The translations under genes were made by a program, and so were the position numbers. Of a DNA stretch of 64,000 nucleotides, positions 51,801 to 60,772 are shown in pieces. This DNA comes from JANNYA01 sp031422315. GTDB taxonomy: Bacteria; Pseudomonadota; Gammaproteobacteria; Xanthomonadales; SZUA-5. A model generated the notes under the pieces. The model worked only from the letters and a program-made list of their open reading frames with translations. It did no database searches and was not told where the DNA came from. Location of the stretch: the NCBI GenBank assembly GCA_031422315.1, contig JANOQN010000073.1:70230-134229 (forward strand), written 5' to 3'. The stretch's first letter is position 1. Each line of letters begins with the position of its first letter.

Positions 51801-53795
51801 TTAAGGCGGCGGAATCGGTACCAGCTTTGCCGCCGCTGCGGTTTTTCGATCTACAAAATTGTTCTTTGCCGATTCCGCGCTCACCAAAACGCGCCCATCC
51901 TGGAGCGTGGCTATAACAGTTAGTATTTCGGCGTTGCGAAAGCTGCCTTCAATTCGGGTGTTGACGATCAGCTTGCCGTTTCCAATTTGGACGGACTCAT
52001 TCGGCAAAACCTCTCGCACAAATCTAGCTTCGCCGTTTGCTGCAAAATCGATATCCGCAATGCCCACTTCAGCGCAACATTGGCTAAATCTTTGACCCGA
52101 AAATCGTGCATCGTTAAAGCCAAAGGCTTGCTTCTTGGCGAACCATACTTCACCTAATTGCTCGGTATTGGTGCTTACCGCTGTTGTCTTAGCAACACCG
52201 CTGAATGACTCGCCATCCTGGGCAATTAGCTGCACGCTCATGGGTGTTTCTAAGTCGTATCGCAGCTGATAATTGCCGTCAACCTGGCTGATTCGGACGC
52301 TGCTCGGGCCGCTTTGCGGGCCTTCATAAACGATGGTACCTACATCGCCGCCGTTGAACCTTGCCACCAAGTAGTACACCTTGCTTCCAAGGCTATGCGG
52401 CAGCAGCCATTCTCCTGAAAGTGATGTACCTGGGCCGGCAATTTTCCGCGATTTTGTATTGAGCATAACTTGCCTTCGCACAATTGCTTCAAGCAAAGAA
52501 TTGCAGTCGCCGACGAAAAACCCGGTAACGCCTAATCCCTGCATCGACATATCAAATGCTGAAACCTCGCCTGCGGGTGTTTTAGACAGCGCAATAGGCA
52601 CAAGTTCGAGCTGCGCTATCGCAAGCTGATCAACCCAGTCGAACAAGGCAAACGCTCTAGGAAGATTGCAACGCTCGCGCGGCTTAGCGATTCGGTCAAA
52701 GCTCATCGTTTGGTTATTGCCTACTGGCAATGCCAACACTGTTCGATTGGCAACGCTAGCAAATCGGCCCTGCGCGCTGAGCACGGAAAAACTGCTGGCT
52801 AAAGAGCCGCTAAACTCTAGCGCCAGCGGCGTCAACAGATCACCGCCGCGCACAAGGCTTAGCTTGTCAGTCGGCAATGTAGGCGCGGACTTTAGATAAT
52901 TGATACGCGCAGCCAGCAGCGCGTCAGAAGTTGTCGATAGCCGCAGCGCATCTGCTAGCGCATCATCCAAGGCAATATCAATTAGCTTCCTACCTGATAT
53001 GACGCTCGCCGCTGGCTTGTTAATAACCTCAGCAATGAGTGACGCTCGATCCAGCACGCGCTGCCAATCCACGCGCAGTGAAGCAGCCTGCAATTGCGCG
53101 CTGGTAGCGGGAAATTGATTGCCGTTAACGCGACGCAACTCCCCCGCCAAAGCCGTGGATAAAGGCGAGAGCCGCAGCGCATCCCAGTTGCTAGAGGTGA
53201 GCAAGCCGGTATTTCCGCTACGCTGATTTTGCTCCGTCATCGAGCCTAAGATTGAAACAAACTCATAGTTTCGATTATCCACAGCATAAGCGATTTGGAC
53301 CGCTGTGCTAACGTCAAACGGCGAACGCACGTTGGCAAACGACTGCAATCCGCCAGTAGGTGACGCACCAGCGCCCTCAATGCGCAAAACCGCAGGGGGA
53401 AACCCATCTACAATGAGCGTTTGCTGCACTATCGGGCGAATGCTTAAGACGACGCTCGCGCTCGCGGTTTTCCCGGATGTGTCACTGGCGGTATATTGCA
53501 CCGTATCCGATAGCAGTTCACAGCAGCGGGCCACATAGCGCAGCTGATTATTCTCAATGCTGACACTGATGCCCTGCCCGCCACTCACGCTTTGCAGCTG
53601 CAAGTTTTGCCCATCATTCGCGAGCACATCAAGCAGGTTGCTGCGCGCAGTTTCGACGGTAAAGCTATCGCTGGTCAGCGTTAACCCAGGTTGCGGCGGT
53701 AGCGGCGCATCTGTTGAATTGCTGGAGCCGCCGCAGCCGCTAAAGCCCGCAACTATAAAAGCGCTAATGATTAAAACTCTAGAACTAGACGGCAT
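51801..53795 (-). CDS. Large lipoprotein with cadherin/Ig-like N-terminal domain
   Basis: About 664 residues from MPSSSRVLIISAFIVAGFSG; the next residue is the lipobox Cys, followed by a GGSSNSTDAPLPP linker. Residues ~45-120 are a beta domain with the VLANDGQNLQLQSVSGGQG pattern of 'cadherin-like' domains. The remaining ~540 residues are beta-rich (SGEWLLPHSLGSKVYYLVAR) with a CC pair in both halves (ARCCELL, SQCCAEVG). I do not recognise a family. Probably on the outer membrane surface. Confidence 0.8.
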   Translation of the reverse strand: MPSSSRVLIISAFIVAGFSGCGGSSNSTDAPLPPQPGLTLTSDSFTVETARSNLLDVLANDGQNLQLQSVSGGQGISVSIENNQLRYVARCCELLSDTVQYTASDTSGKTASASVVLSIRPIVQQTLIVDGFPPAVLRIEGAGASPTGGLQSFANVRSPFDVSTAVQIAYAVDNRNYEFVSILGSMTEQNQRSGNTGLLTSSNWDALRLSPLSTALAGELRRVNGNQFPATSAQLQAASLRVDWQRVLDRASLIAEVINKPAASVISGRKLIDIALDDALADALRLSTTSDALLAARINYLKSAPTLPTDKLSLVRGGDLLTPLALEFSGSLASSFSVLSAQGRFASVANRTVLALPVGNNQTMSFDRIAKPRERCNLPRAFALFDWVDQLAIAQLELVPIALSKTPAGEVSAFDMSMQGLGVTGFFVGDCNSLLEAIVRRQVMLNTKSRKIAGPGTSLSGEWLLPHSLGSKVYYLVARFNGGDVGTIVYEGPQSGPSSVRISQVDGNYQLRYDLETPMSVQLIAQDGESFSGVAKTTAVSTNTEQLGEVWFAKKQAFGFNDARFSGQRFSQCCAEVGIADIDFAANGEARFVREVLPNESVQIGNGKLIVNTRIEGSFRNAEILTVIATLQDGRVLVSAESAKNNFVDRKTAAAAKLVPIPPP

Positions 53796-53866
53796 AAATT
53801 TTTCAATCAATTCTCAGGTTTAAGCTAGAGCTGAGCTTCCTTAGAAAGTTCAATAGTTAAAACGCA

Positions 53867-53897
53867 CCATCTCCCCCAACCGGTTGGGGGGAGATGG
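53867..53897. repeat. Perfect-stem palindrome in a divergent intergenic region
   Basis: CCATCTCCCCCAACC joined directly to GGTTGGGGGGAGATGG, with one extra G on one side. No U-tract. In the 298-base gap between divergent genes, so it cannot be a terminator for either; cruciform, operator or repeat relic. The rest of the gap is AT-rich toward the adaptor gene and shows nothing more I can call. Confidence 0.75.
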
Positions 53898-54093
53898 CAT
53901 GAAAAAAGCTTTGCACGACCCAACTCACAAACTGTCCGCAGCTTGTCCACCGCGTGTCCGAGCCATTAGTTTTTTACTACGTTACGTCAGCTGACATAAT
54001 TTTTCTATAAAAATCATAGTGATATAGTTTATGGAAGCTTGGCACGCAGCTTGCAAACACGACTCATCATTTTGACTTAGCCGATACCCGACT

Positions 54094-55398
54094 ATGACCA
54101 ATCCCGCAGACCAGGGCCCGCAAGACACCGGCTTTCGAAGTACGAGCGCGCAGGATAGTCTGCGCGCACCGGTCAAAAAAACGCGCGGACTTAAGCTTGC
54201 GGCGATCATCTTTGGCGTCATTGCTTTGGGCTATGTTGGTTTGCGCATGGCACCTTGGTTAAGCTCAGAAGGCAGCGTGCGCTTCAGTGCGCTGCAAGTG
54301 GCGCTGGTGCAGCGCGGGGATTTTGTCGCGGATGTCAGCGGCTACGCCAATGTGGTGGCGGCACGTGCGCCGAGCTTGTACGCCGAAACAACCGGCGTGG
54401 TGCGCTACTTGGTGGACGCTGGGCAAAGTGTAAAATCTGGCGAACTGCTGGCTAGCATTGCCAGCCCAGAACTGATGAGCCGCTTGAGCCAGGAGCAAAG
54501 TGCGCTTAGCGTTGCGCAAGCGCAGGTGCAGCAAATGCGGATTGATAACGCGCGCGCCATGCTGGAAAAAGAGCGCGCGCGTGATCAAGCCTTGATATCG
54601 GAAACCTCTGCACTGCGGGAATCAGAGCGAGCGCAAAAGGCATTTGCCGTCAAGGCCATCAGCGAAATTGATTTGCGGCGCGCGGAAGATACGATCGCGG
54701 CGGCGAAGATCGTGCGCTCGCACGCGGATCGGGATTTGGTGCTGGAGCGCCAAGCACTTGCGCTGGCCCTGCAAAATAGCGCCCGCATGGGTGAGCGGCA
54801 AAGCTCGGTGGTAGCAGAGCTGCTGCGGCAGACCCAGGCACTGAATATTACGGCGCCGTTTGATGGCGTGGTCGGTGCGCGCGCATTAGCGGATCGCGCG
54901 ACGGTGGCGGTAAATCAACCGGTGATTAGCGTGGTGGACTTGAGCGCGTTCGAGCTGGATTTGCCGATTAGCGAGCTCTATGCCCCGCAACTTGCGCCGG
55001 GTTTGAGCGCATCGGTGGAGCGTGAAGGTAAGCGCTTTGCGGCAGAGGTAAAAAGCATCAGCCCAGAAGTTCAAAACGGCCAGCTGATGGCGCGGGTTCG
55101 CTTTAGTAATGAAGTGCCGCAAGCGCTAAAACAAAACCAGCGATTATTGGTGCGAGTGGTGCTGGATCAGCGTGCAGATGCGCTGATAATTCCGCGCGGT
55201 GCCTATTTGGACGCACAGCGCGGGCAGTTTATTTGGGTGTTCGAGTCGGCCAATAAATTGGTCAAACGCGCGGTAACGCTCGGTGCGATTGGCGCGGATC
55301 AAGTGGAGGTTTTGACCGGCCTGAAGGCTGGCGATCAGGTTGTTCTGAGTGCAATCAATGATGTCGAGAAGTTGCAGGTGCTGCATGTGCATCGTTAG
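54094..55398 (+). CDS. macA: Periplasmic adaptor (HlyD/MacA family) of an ABC export system
   Basis: 434 residues. One transmembrane segment near residue 30-50 (LAAIIFGVIALGYVGLRM), then the barrel-sandwich half (VVAARAPSLYAETTGVVRYLVDAGQSVKSGELLA), a long coiled coil (~135-230, QSALSVAQAQVQQMRIDNAR) and the barrel with FDGVVGARALADRATVAVNQ. It should link the inner-membrane ABC unit to an outer-membrane channel. No Shine-Dalgarno is visible. ABC ATPase and two permeases follow, separated by a repeat element. Confidence 0.9.
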   Translation: MTNPADQGPQDTGFRSTSAQDSLRAPVKKTRGLKLAAIIFGVIALGYVGLRMAPWLSSEGSVRFSALQVALVQRGDFVADVSGYANVVAARAPSLYAETTGVVRYLVDAGQSVKSGELLASIASPELMSRLSQEQSALSVAQAQVQQMRIDNARAMLEKERARDQALISETSALRESERAQKAFAVKAISEIDLRRAEDTIAAAKIVRSHADRDLVLERQALALALQNSARMGERQSSVVAELLRQTQALNITAPFDGVVGARALADRATVAVNQPVISVVDLSAFELDLPISELYAPQLAPGLSASVEREGKRFAAEVKSISPEVQNGQLMARVRFSNEVPQALKQNQRLLVRVVLDQRADALIIPRGAYLDAQRGQFIWVFESANKLVKRAVTLGAIGADQVEVLTGLKAGDQVVLSAINDVEKLQVLHVHR

Positions 55399-55453
55399 GT
55401 ATTTGCACTTTCGTCATTGCGGCAAAGGTGTTATCTCGCGCAGGGCGTGGATT

Positions 55454-55546
55454 CGTCATCCCCGCGAAAGCGGGGACCCAGGAACAGGTGTCCGCGCTTA
55501 ACCGAACGTCTGCGGAGCCTGGGTTCCCGCTTTCGCGGGAATGACG
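55454..55546. repeat. Paired-palindrome intergenic repeat, family 1, copy D
   Basis: CGTCATCCCCGCGAAAGCGG and CGCTTTCGCGGGAATGACG with GGAACAGGTGTC inside. Lies between adaptor and ATPase genes, so it may lower downstream expression or stabilise the adaptor mRNA. Confidence 0.9.
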
Positions 55547-55628
55547 GCTAAACCAAACGCGGAACTGGAACTGAAACAAAGAACAAAATAAAAAATCAAA
55601 CTGAATCCCACAACCCAAGAGGCCATCC

Positions 55629-56339
55629 ATGAGCATCCTACACATGAAAAACCTATCGAAAATCTACCGCACGGCGTTGGTGGAAACGCATGCGCTGCGG
55701 GAGATTAGCCTCGATGTGCAGGCCGGTGAGTTCGTTGCGGTAACCGGCCCATCGGGCTCGGGCAAAACCACGTTTTTAAATCTGGCTGGATTGCTTGAAG
55801 AACCAAGCAGCGGTGCATTTTTGTTGGACGGCGTTGATGTCATGACGCTCAGCGACGATGCCAGTGCACGGCTCAGAAATCAAAAGCTTGGCTTTGTGTT
55901 TCAAAGCTTTAATTTGATTGGCGAATTGAACGTGTTTGATAATGTGGATGTGCCACTGCGCTATCGCGGCCTGCCGAGTGCAGAGCGGGCGTCGCGTATT
56001 CACAGCGCGCTGGAACGCGTGGGATTATCAGCCCGCACCAAGCATTATCCGAGTGAGCTTTCTGGCGGCCAGCAGCAGCGCGTCGCGATTGCTAGAGCCC
56101 TGGCGGGCGAGCCAAAGATTCTGCTGGCCGATGAACCAACCGGTAATTTAGACAGCCAAATGGCGCGCGCCACCATGGCACTGCTGGAGGAAATCAACAA
56201 AGCAGGCACCACGGTCATTATGGTTACGCATGATCCAGAGCTAGCCCGAAGAGCAGGGCGCAACATCCATATTGTTGACGGGCAGGTGGTCGATTTTGAT
56301 CGCAGCCGCAGTGCGCCTGTAGCGCACTTTGGGGGCTAA
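55629..56339 (+). CDS. ABC transporter ATP-binding protein, MacB/LolD type
   Basis: 236 residues. Walker A GPSGSGKTT, Q-loop FQSFNLIGELNVFDNV, signature LSGGQQQRVAIARAL, Walker B ILLADEPTGNLD and the switch His in VTHDPELARR. This is the class that works with FtsX-fold permeases to move or extrude envelope substrates. GAGG 7 bases before the ATG. The next permease overlaps or abuts its stop. Confidence 0.95.
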   Translation: MSILHMKNLSKIYRTALVETHALREISLDVQAGEFVAVTGPSGSGKTTFLNLAGLLEEPSSGAFLLDGVDVMTLSDDASARLRNQKLGFVFQSFNLIGELNVFDNVDVPLRYRGLPSAERASRIHSALERVGLSARTKHYPSELSGGQQQRVAIARALAGEPKILLADEPTGNLDSQMARATMALLEEINKAGTTVIMVTHDPELARRAGRNIHIVDGQVVDFDRSRSAPVAHFGG

Positions 56340-56343
56340 GGCT

Positions 56344-57657
56344 ATGTTGCTATATCAGCTGCAATCGGCTTTTGTATCGCTCAAGCGCTATCCAGTGCTA
56401 TCGGGTTTAATCGTACTGGCCATTGCGCTCGGGCTTGCCGCCACTGTTAGTACGCTAACGTTAGTCGCGCGCCTAGGTGATGATCCGGTGCCGGGTAAAA
56501 GCCAATATCTACACGCGATTCGACTGGATGGCTGGGATAGAGATGGCTACAACAGTACAAACTCTAATCCGCCTGATCAGGTGACCTACAAAGACGCTAT
56601 GGCGCTTTGGGAACGTGCGCCAGCTAAGATGCAGGCCCCGATGTATAAGCTCGCTTTGGCGATTACGCCTACACGTGCCGATATCGCGCCAACGATGGAA
56701 CAAGGGCGTGCATCTAGCCGGCATTTTTTCGAAATGTTCGACTATGATTTTGTTGAAGGCGGCAGCTGGAGCGAAGCAGATGAGCGTGATGGCACCCAGG
56801 TTGCTGTGCTGTCTGAGGCATTTAAAACTAGCCTGTTTGCTAATGCCTCGGCCTTGGGGCAGAGCGTAGAAATGGACGGTCAGCGGTACCGCGTGATTGG
56901 AGTGCTGAAAGATCGTCCACGTTTGATTCGGGCGCATGACGTTACCAACGGCCCCATTCTTAAACCGGAAAAATTCTTTATTCCGTTTCGAACCGCGATT
57001 CGGCTTGAGATTTTTAATGAGGGCAATAATCAATGCTGGGATGCAAGTGGCGGCCTAGGTTTCGCGGGCAAGCTGCAAAGCAACTGCATTTGGCTGCAAT
57101 ACTGGGCTTATTTGCCGGACGCTAGCGCGCGCGCTGAATATCAACGCTTTGCTGATGGCTATGCAGACGAGCAAAGGAAACTAGGCCTGTTTCCACGCAC
57201 CACGCGTAATAATCATGTGCTGCCGCTGATGGAACATTTAAAGATGGAAAAAGTGGTTAGCGATGATCAGCGCTTGGCGGTATTCGTTGGCTTGGGTTTA
57301 TTGCTGGTCGCGCTAACCAATGCCACCTGTATGCTGCTGGCTAAGTTCCTGCGGGGTTCCCGCGAAGCGGCGGTGCATCGGGCTTTGGGCGCATCGAAAC
57401 GCATGATCTTTCGCCAGCATTTATTGGAATCGGCGATTATCGCTAGCTTTAGCGCGGCGTTAGCGATTGCGCTGACCTGGTTAGTGCTGTTTAGCCTGAG
57501 GCGGTTTGATTCGTATCTGGCTGAGGTCGCACAGATTGATGCGCGCATGATGGCGATTCTGATCGGTCTAGCTTTCATAGGAACGGCATTAGCCGCCGTA
57601 CTGCCGGCTTGGCGGGTAAGCCGCCTGCCACCCGCCGCATCGCTTCGCAGCAACTAG
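56344..57657 (+). CDS. FtsX-like ABC permease, first copy
   Basis: 437 residues from the ATG with GGGGGC upstream; TTG five codons earlier overlaps the ATPase gene. Layout: N-terminal transmembrane helix (VLSGLIVLAIALGLAATV), large periplasmic domain (~50-300) and three C-terminal helices (LAVFVGLGLLLVALTNAT, ending in AAVLPAWRVSRLPPAASL), as in MacB/FtsX. 9 bases separate it from the second permease. Confidence 0.92.
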   Translation: MLLYQLQSAFVSLKRYPVLSGLIVLAIALGLAATVSTLTLVARLGDDPVPGKSQYLHAIRLDGWDRDGYNSTNSNPPDQVTYKDAMALWERAPAKMQAPMYKLALAITPTRADIAPTMEQGRASSRHFFEMFDYDFVEGGSWSEADERDGTQVAVLSEAFKTSLFANASALGQSVEMDGQRYRVIGVLKDRPRLIRAHDVTNGPILKPEKFFIPFRTAIRLEIFNEGNNQCWDASGGLGFAGKLQSNCIWLQYWAYLPDASARAEYQRFADGYADEQRKLGLFPRTTRNNHVLPLMEHLKMEKVVSDDQRLAVFVGLGLLLVALTNATCMLLAKFLRGSREAAVHRALGASKRMIFRQHLLESAIIASFSAALAIALTWLVLFSLRRFDSYLAEVAQIDARMMAILIGLAFIGTALAAVLPAWRVSRLPPAASLRSN

Positions 57658-57666
57658 GAGAACGCT

Positions 57667-58884
57667 ATGAATGAATTTGGACCTATAAGCCGAGCGCTGG
57701 GCCGCTCCAAACTCGGCGCAGTGCTGATTGTGCTGCAAGTTGCGCTAACGGTTGCCATTTTGGCAAACGCGCTGCCGGTGGTGTTGGATCGTATTGAAAA
57801 AGTAACGCGCAGCTCAGGCGTTGCGGAAAATGAGCTGTTTGCCGTAATGGCGAGCGATCCTGATCTAAAGCGTGATTTGGTGGGTAGGCTAGCCGCCGAA
57901 CGCCAGCGCTTACTGGCGGTGGACGGCGTCGCTGATGCCAGCTATACCGGCAGCTTTCCCAATAGCGGCAGCGGCTGGAGTACCGGCGTGCATGCGGATT
58001 TGGAGGGTGGTTCTAATCCCAATTCCGTGCTGTATTTTTCTGATACGCATGCGCTGAGCACGCTGGGCGTAACGCTAAAAGCCGGCCGCTGGTTTGACGC
58101 CATGGAAATTCAACGCTTTGATGAAACCACCGAAATGAATCCCAAAACCATCGTCATTACCGAGGCGCTGGCTGAAGAATTATTTCCTGGCACCAGTGCA
58201 ATTGGTAAGCGCGTCAGCCTGAATCCAGAGCCCAGAACGCTGGATTCTGAAGTGATCGGCGTAGTCAGCAACGTTGCCAGGCCTTGGGCAAGTTGGGGTG
58301 ATTATTACGTCAGCAGTTTTGTGCCGTACACCAGCGCAGGATTGTCCCTCTGGATCGTGCGCACCAAACCGGGGCAGGACGTAGAGGCCGTTATGACCCG
58401 TGCGTTAGATGCACTGGCAAAAGGCGATCGCTCAGTCATCTATGGCACCGATAAGCGCACGTTAACCGTTGCCCGCAAAGAAACTTACGCTAGCGATATG
58501 GTGCTGTGCTTTTTACTAACCACCTTCACCGCGCTGCTGATTGCCGTGACTGTATTGGGAATAGTCGGGCTAGCCAGCTTTTGGGTAGTGCAGCGCACCC
58601 GCATGATTGGCGTGCGCAGGGCAATGGGCGCCAGGCGATCGGATATCACCGGCTATTTTCGACAAGAAAATCTGCTGCTTTCGGGCACTGGCGCATTGCT
58701 TGGGGTGGGCTTGGCATACGGGCTTAATTTTCTGCTGTCAACCACGATGGACGCCAAACCTTTGCCCTGGTGGCCGGTGTTTGTCGGCGCATTGCTTCTG
58801 GTGCTGGTCGGGCAGCTAGCGGTAACGCAACCTGCGCGGCGAGCGGCACGAATTGCGCCGGCGATTGCTACGCGGAGCGCTTGA
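57667..58884 (+). CDS. FtsX-like ABC permease, second copy
   Basis: 405 residues. Same layout as the first: N-terminal helix (GAVLIVLQVALTVAILANAL), periplasmic domain, and three C-terminal helices with ARRSDITGYFRQENLLLSGTG between helices, ending VTQPARRAARIAPAIAT. AGGAG 6 bases before ATG. The two permeases probably form a heterodimer with the ATPase dimer. Substrate unknown; toxic peptides or macrolides are only a guess. Confidence 0.92.
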   Translation: MNEFGPISRALGRSKLGAVLIVLQVALTVAILANALPVVLDRIEKVTRSSGVAENELFAVMASDPDLKRDLVGRLAAERQRLLAVDGVADASYTGSFPNSGSGWSTGVHADLEGGSNPNSVLYFSDTHALSTLGVTLKAGRWFDAMEIQRFDETTEMNPKTIVITEALAEELFPGTSAIGKRVSLNPEPRTLDSEVIGVVSNVARPWASWGDYYVSSFVPYTSAGLSLWIVRTKPGQDVEAVMTRALDALAKGDRSVIYGTDKRTLTVARKETYASDMVLCFLLTTFTALLIAVTVLGIVGLASFWVVQRTRMIGVRRAMGARRSDITGYFRQENLLLSGTGALLGVGLAYGLNFLLSTTMDAKPLPWWPVFVGALLLVLVGQLAVTQPARRAARIAPAIATRSA

Positions 58885-58965
58885 GAAGTCAATTGTGTGG
58901 CATTAAAGTGCGGCAGCCAGGTCTTGCGAAACTGGCCTTCCGCCGCTTAAGCAAGGAGTCTTCAT

Positions 58966-59322
58966 ATGCTGTTAAATCTAATCCCAAAGGTCTTTTTTGC
59001 CGACATCAAGGTCGGGCTGGATTTGTTCGTCAGGTGCCTGGGGTTTGAGCTTCTCTATCAAGATGGTTCGATCTCCGTGCTCGAAAGGGATGGCGCTAAG
59101 GTTTACCTGATGGAAAATGCAGAGCTCGCCGCACTTGACCGGCCCGAGCTCGCAATTGAGACCGACGACATTGAGTCAATCTACCAAGAGATCGCAGCGC
59201 GTGCGCCAGAGGTGCTTCATCCAAACTCTAGCAAGGTTGAGCTGAAATCCTGGGGCGCGCAGGAGTTTGCCGTCCTAGATCCAACCGGTGTTTGCGTGGT
59301 TTTTCGGCAATGGCAAGATTGA
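58966..59322 (+). CDS. VOC superfamily (glyoxalase/bleomycin-resistance-like) protein
   Basis: 118 residues, two beta-alpha-beta-beta-beta modules: NLIPKVFFADIKVGLDLFVR then FELLYQDGSISVLERDGAKVYLME, and LAIETDDIESIYQEI then GAQEFAVLDPTGVCVVFRQ. AAGGAG lies about 8 bases before the ATG. Metal-binding residues cannot be assigned with confidence, so the activity (lyase, dioxygenase or ligand binding) is open. Confidence 0.87.
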   Translation: MLLNLIPKVFFADIKVGLDLFVRCLGFELLYQDGSISVLERDGAKVYLMENAELAALDRPELAIETDDIESIYQEIAARAPEVLHPNSSKVELKSWGAQEFAVLDPTGVCVVFRQWQD

Positions 59323-59404
59323 TAGGTTCTAGCCGCAGTTCCGCTTGATTTTAACTTCAAACTCAAGCGTGCCTCGATTCGACGTTAGCGAGATATCCAA
59401 CGCA

Positions 59405-59968
59405 ATGACTATGCCTCTGTTTTTCAAAACCGCTGCTGCATTTCGAAGCTGGCTCGAGTGCCATGCGAGTTCTGCCTCTGAGCTGCTCGTTGGCTTTTAC
59501 AAGGTTGGCTCTGACCATCTAAGCATGGTTTGGGCGGAGTCCGTCGAAGAAGCACTTTGCTTTGGCTGGATTGATGGTGTACGCAAACGCATTGACGATA
59601 AATCGTATTCAATCCGGTTCACGCCCAGAAAGACGACATCAATCTGGAGCGCGGTTAATATCCTCAAGGTTCAACAGTTGCAGGATCAAGGTCGAATGCT
59701 GCCCGCCGGAATGGCTGCGTTCGCGCACCGCAAGCTTGAGAAGTCCGTTGTCTATGCGTACGAGCAGGAAGTCACTGCACAGCTGTCGCCGCTGGAGCTT
59801 CAAGAGTTCAAGCGTGAGATAACAGCCTGGGCGTACTTCGAGCAATGTCCACCGAGCTATAAAAAGGTATTACTGCATTGGATTACCACTGCAAAGAGGC
59901 CCGAAACCAGAGGGGCTCGACTCAATACCCTCATTGCCGCGTGTGCTGAGGGCAAAAGGCTGCGCTGA
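59405..59968 (+). CDS. YdeI/OmpD-associated family protein
   Basis: 187 residues from MTMPLFFKTAAAFRSWLECH; an open frame goes 20 codons further to a TTG, but this ATG fits the family N-terminus. Diagnostic segments are ELLVGFYKVGSDHLSMVW (usually ..kk.sg...it..ea..e.lcfGWidg), EEALCFGWIDGVRKRIDDKSY and IRFTPRKTTSIWSAVN. The family is known for protein associated with bacteriocin or peptide tolerance; the exact role is not established. Confidence 0.88.
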   Translation: MTMPLFFKTAAAFRSWLECHASSASELLVGFYKVGSDHLSMVWAESVEEALCFGWIDGVRKRIDDKSYSIRFTPRKTTSIWSAVNILKVQQLQDQGRMLPAGMAAFAHRKLEKSVVYAYEQEVTAQLSPLELQEFKREITAWAYFEQCPPSYKKVLLHWITTAKRPETRGARLNTLIAACAEGKRLR

Positions 59969-60184
59969 GTGCGCAATTGAGGTGTTTGATTGGTCAAAAA
60001 CGTTGTGGTGTTGCTGATGTAGGATCTGGCGGATCTATTTGGCCGCAATGTCGCAACGCCGTGCAAAGCTATCTCGAGCCGCCTATGCGCTGCTCGCCCA
60101 CGCCATGTGGCAGAACAAAGTTCAAATTCAGCTGGCTTCCTATTAGAGTGCGCACAATTGCAAATGATTTTCTAGCTGACCTCT

Positions 60185-60745
60185 ATGCCCACATCTGAAT
60201 CGACTGAAACCTGGGATGCCACGCCGCCGCCTGTGATAATGGCGTTGGCAGACCAGCTAATGCCAATTTTTTACGAGGATCTAAAACGCTTGGCGCATCG
60301 TGAGCGTTCGCGCGTGGGCGCAGGCGAAACCTTGCGCACTACTGCGCTGGTCAATGAGGCATATTTGAAACTGCGCCGCTCGCAAGGCTTTAACGATGAC
60401 GCCCATTTTTTGCGCGCAGCGGCATTGGCGATACGCCAAGCGTTGATCAATCACGCAGTGCGGCGCTTGAGCGAAAAGCGTGGAGGCGGTGCCAATGTGC
60501 TCACGTTAAATGCGGTGGTCGAGGTTGAGGTGGCAGATACAGATGATGAGTCGCTGCTGGCGCTTAACGACGCATTGGCCGAACTCAATTTGCACGCGCC
60601 GAGGCTGGCGCAGGTGGTTGAGTGCCGCTATTTCGCGGGCTATAGCGATGTCGAAACCGCGCGCGCGCTGGGGCTGTCTGAGCGCACCGTGAGGCGAGAT
60701 TGGACACTGGCGCGCGCATGGTTACATCGAAGTTTGAGTTCTTAG
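60185..60745 (+). CDS. ECF sigma factor linked to Ser/Thr kinases (TIGR02999-like)
   Basis: 186 residues. Region 2 is about residues 20-95 (FYEDLKRLAHRERSRVGAGE, ALVNEAYLKLRRSQGFNDDA, HFLRAAALAIRQALINHAVRR) and region 4 about 125-180 (RLAQVVECRYFAGYSDVETA, LGLSERTVRRDWTLARAWL). This 'acidobacterial' ECF type is known to occur next to protein kinases, and here a TPR kinase faces it. No anti-sigma factor adjacent; control by phosphorylation is inference. Confidence 0.9.
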   Translation: MPTSESTETWDATPPPVIMALADQLMPIFYEDLKRLAHRERSRVGAGETLRTTALVNEAYLKLRRSQGFNDDAHFLRAAALAIRQALINHAVRRLSEKRGGGANVLTLNAVVEVEVADTDDESLLALNDALAELNLHAPRLAQVVECRYFAGYSDVETARALGLSERTVRRDWTLARAWLHRSLSS

Positions 60746-60772
60746 TTTGCACAGGACGCGCGATTTAGCGCG

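Noticed and set aside
53867..53897. Terminator call for the CTCCCCC palindrome
   Set aside because: It lies between divergent promoters and lacks a U-tract.
53982..54221. 79-codon leftward frame ahead of the adaptor gene
   Set aside because: It overlaps the adaptor gene start antisense and has no recognisable features.
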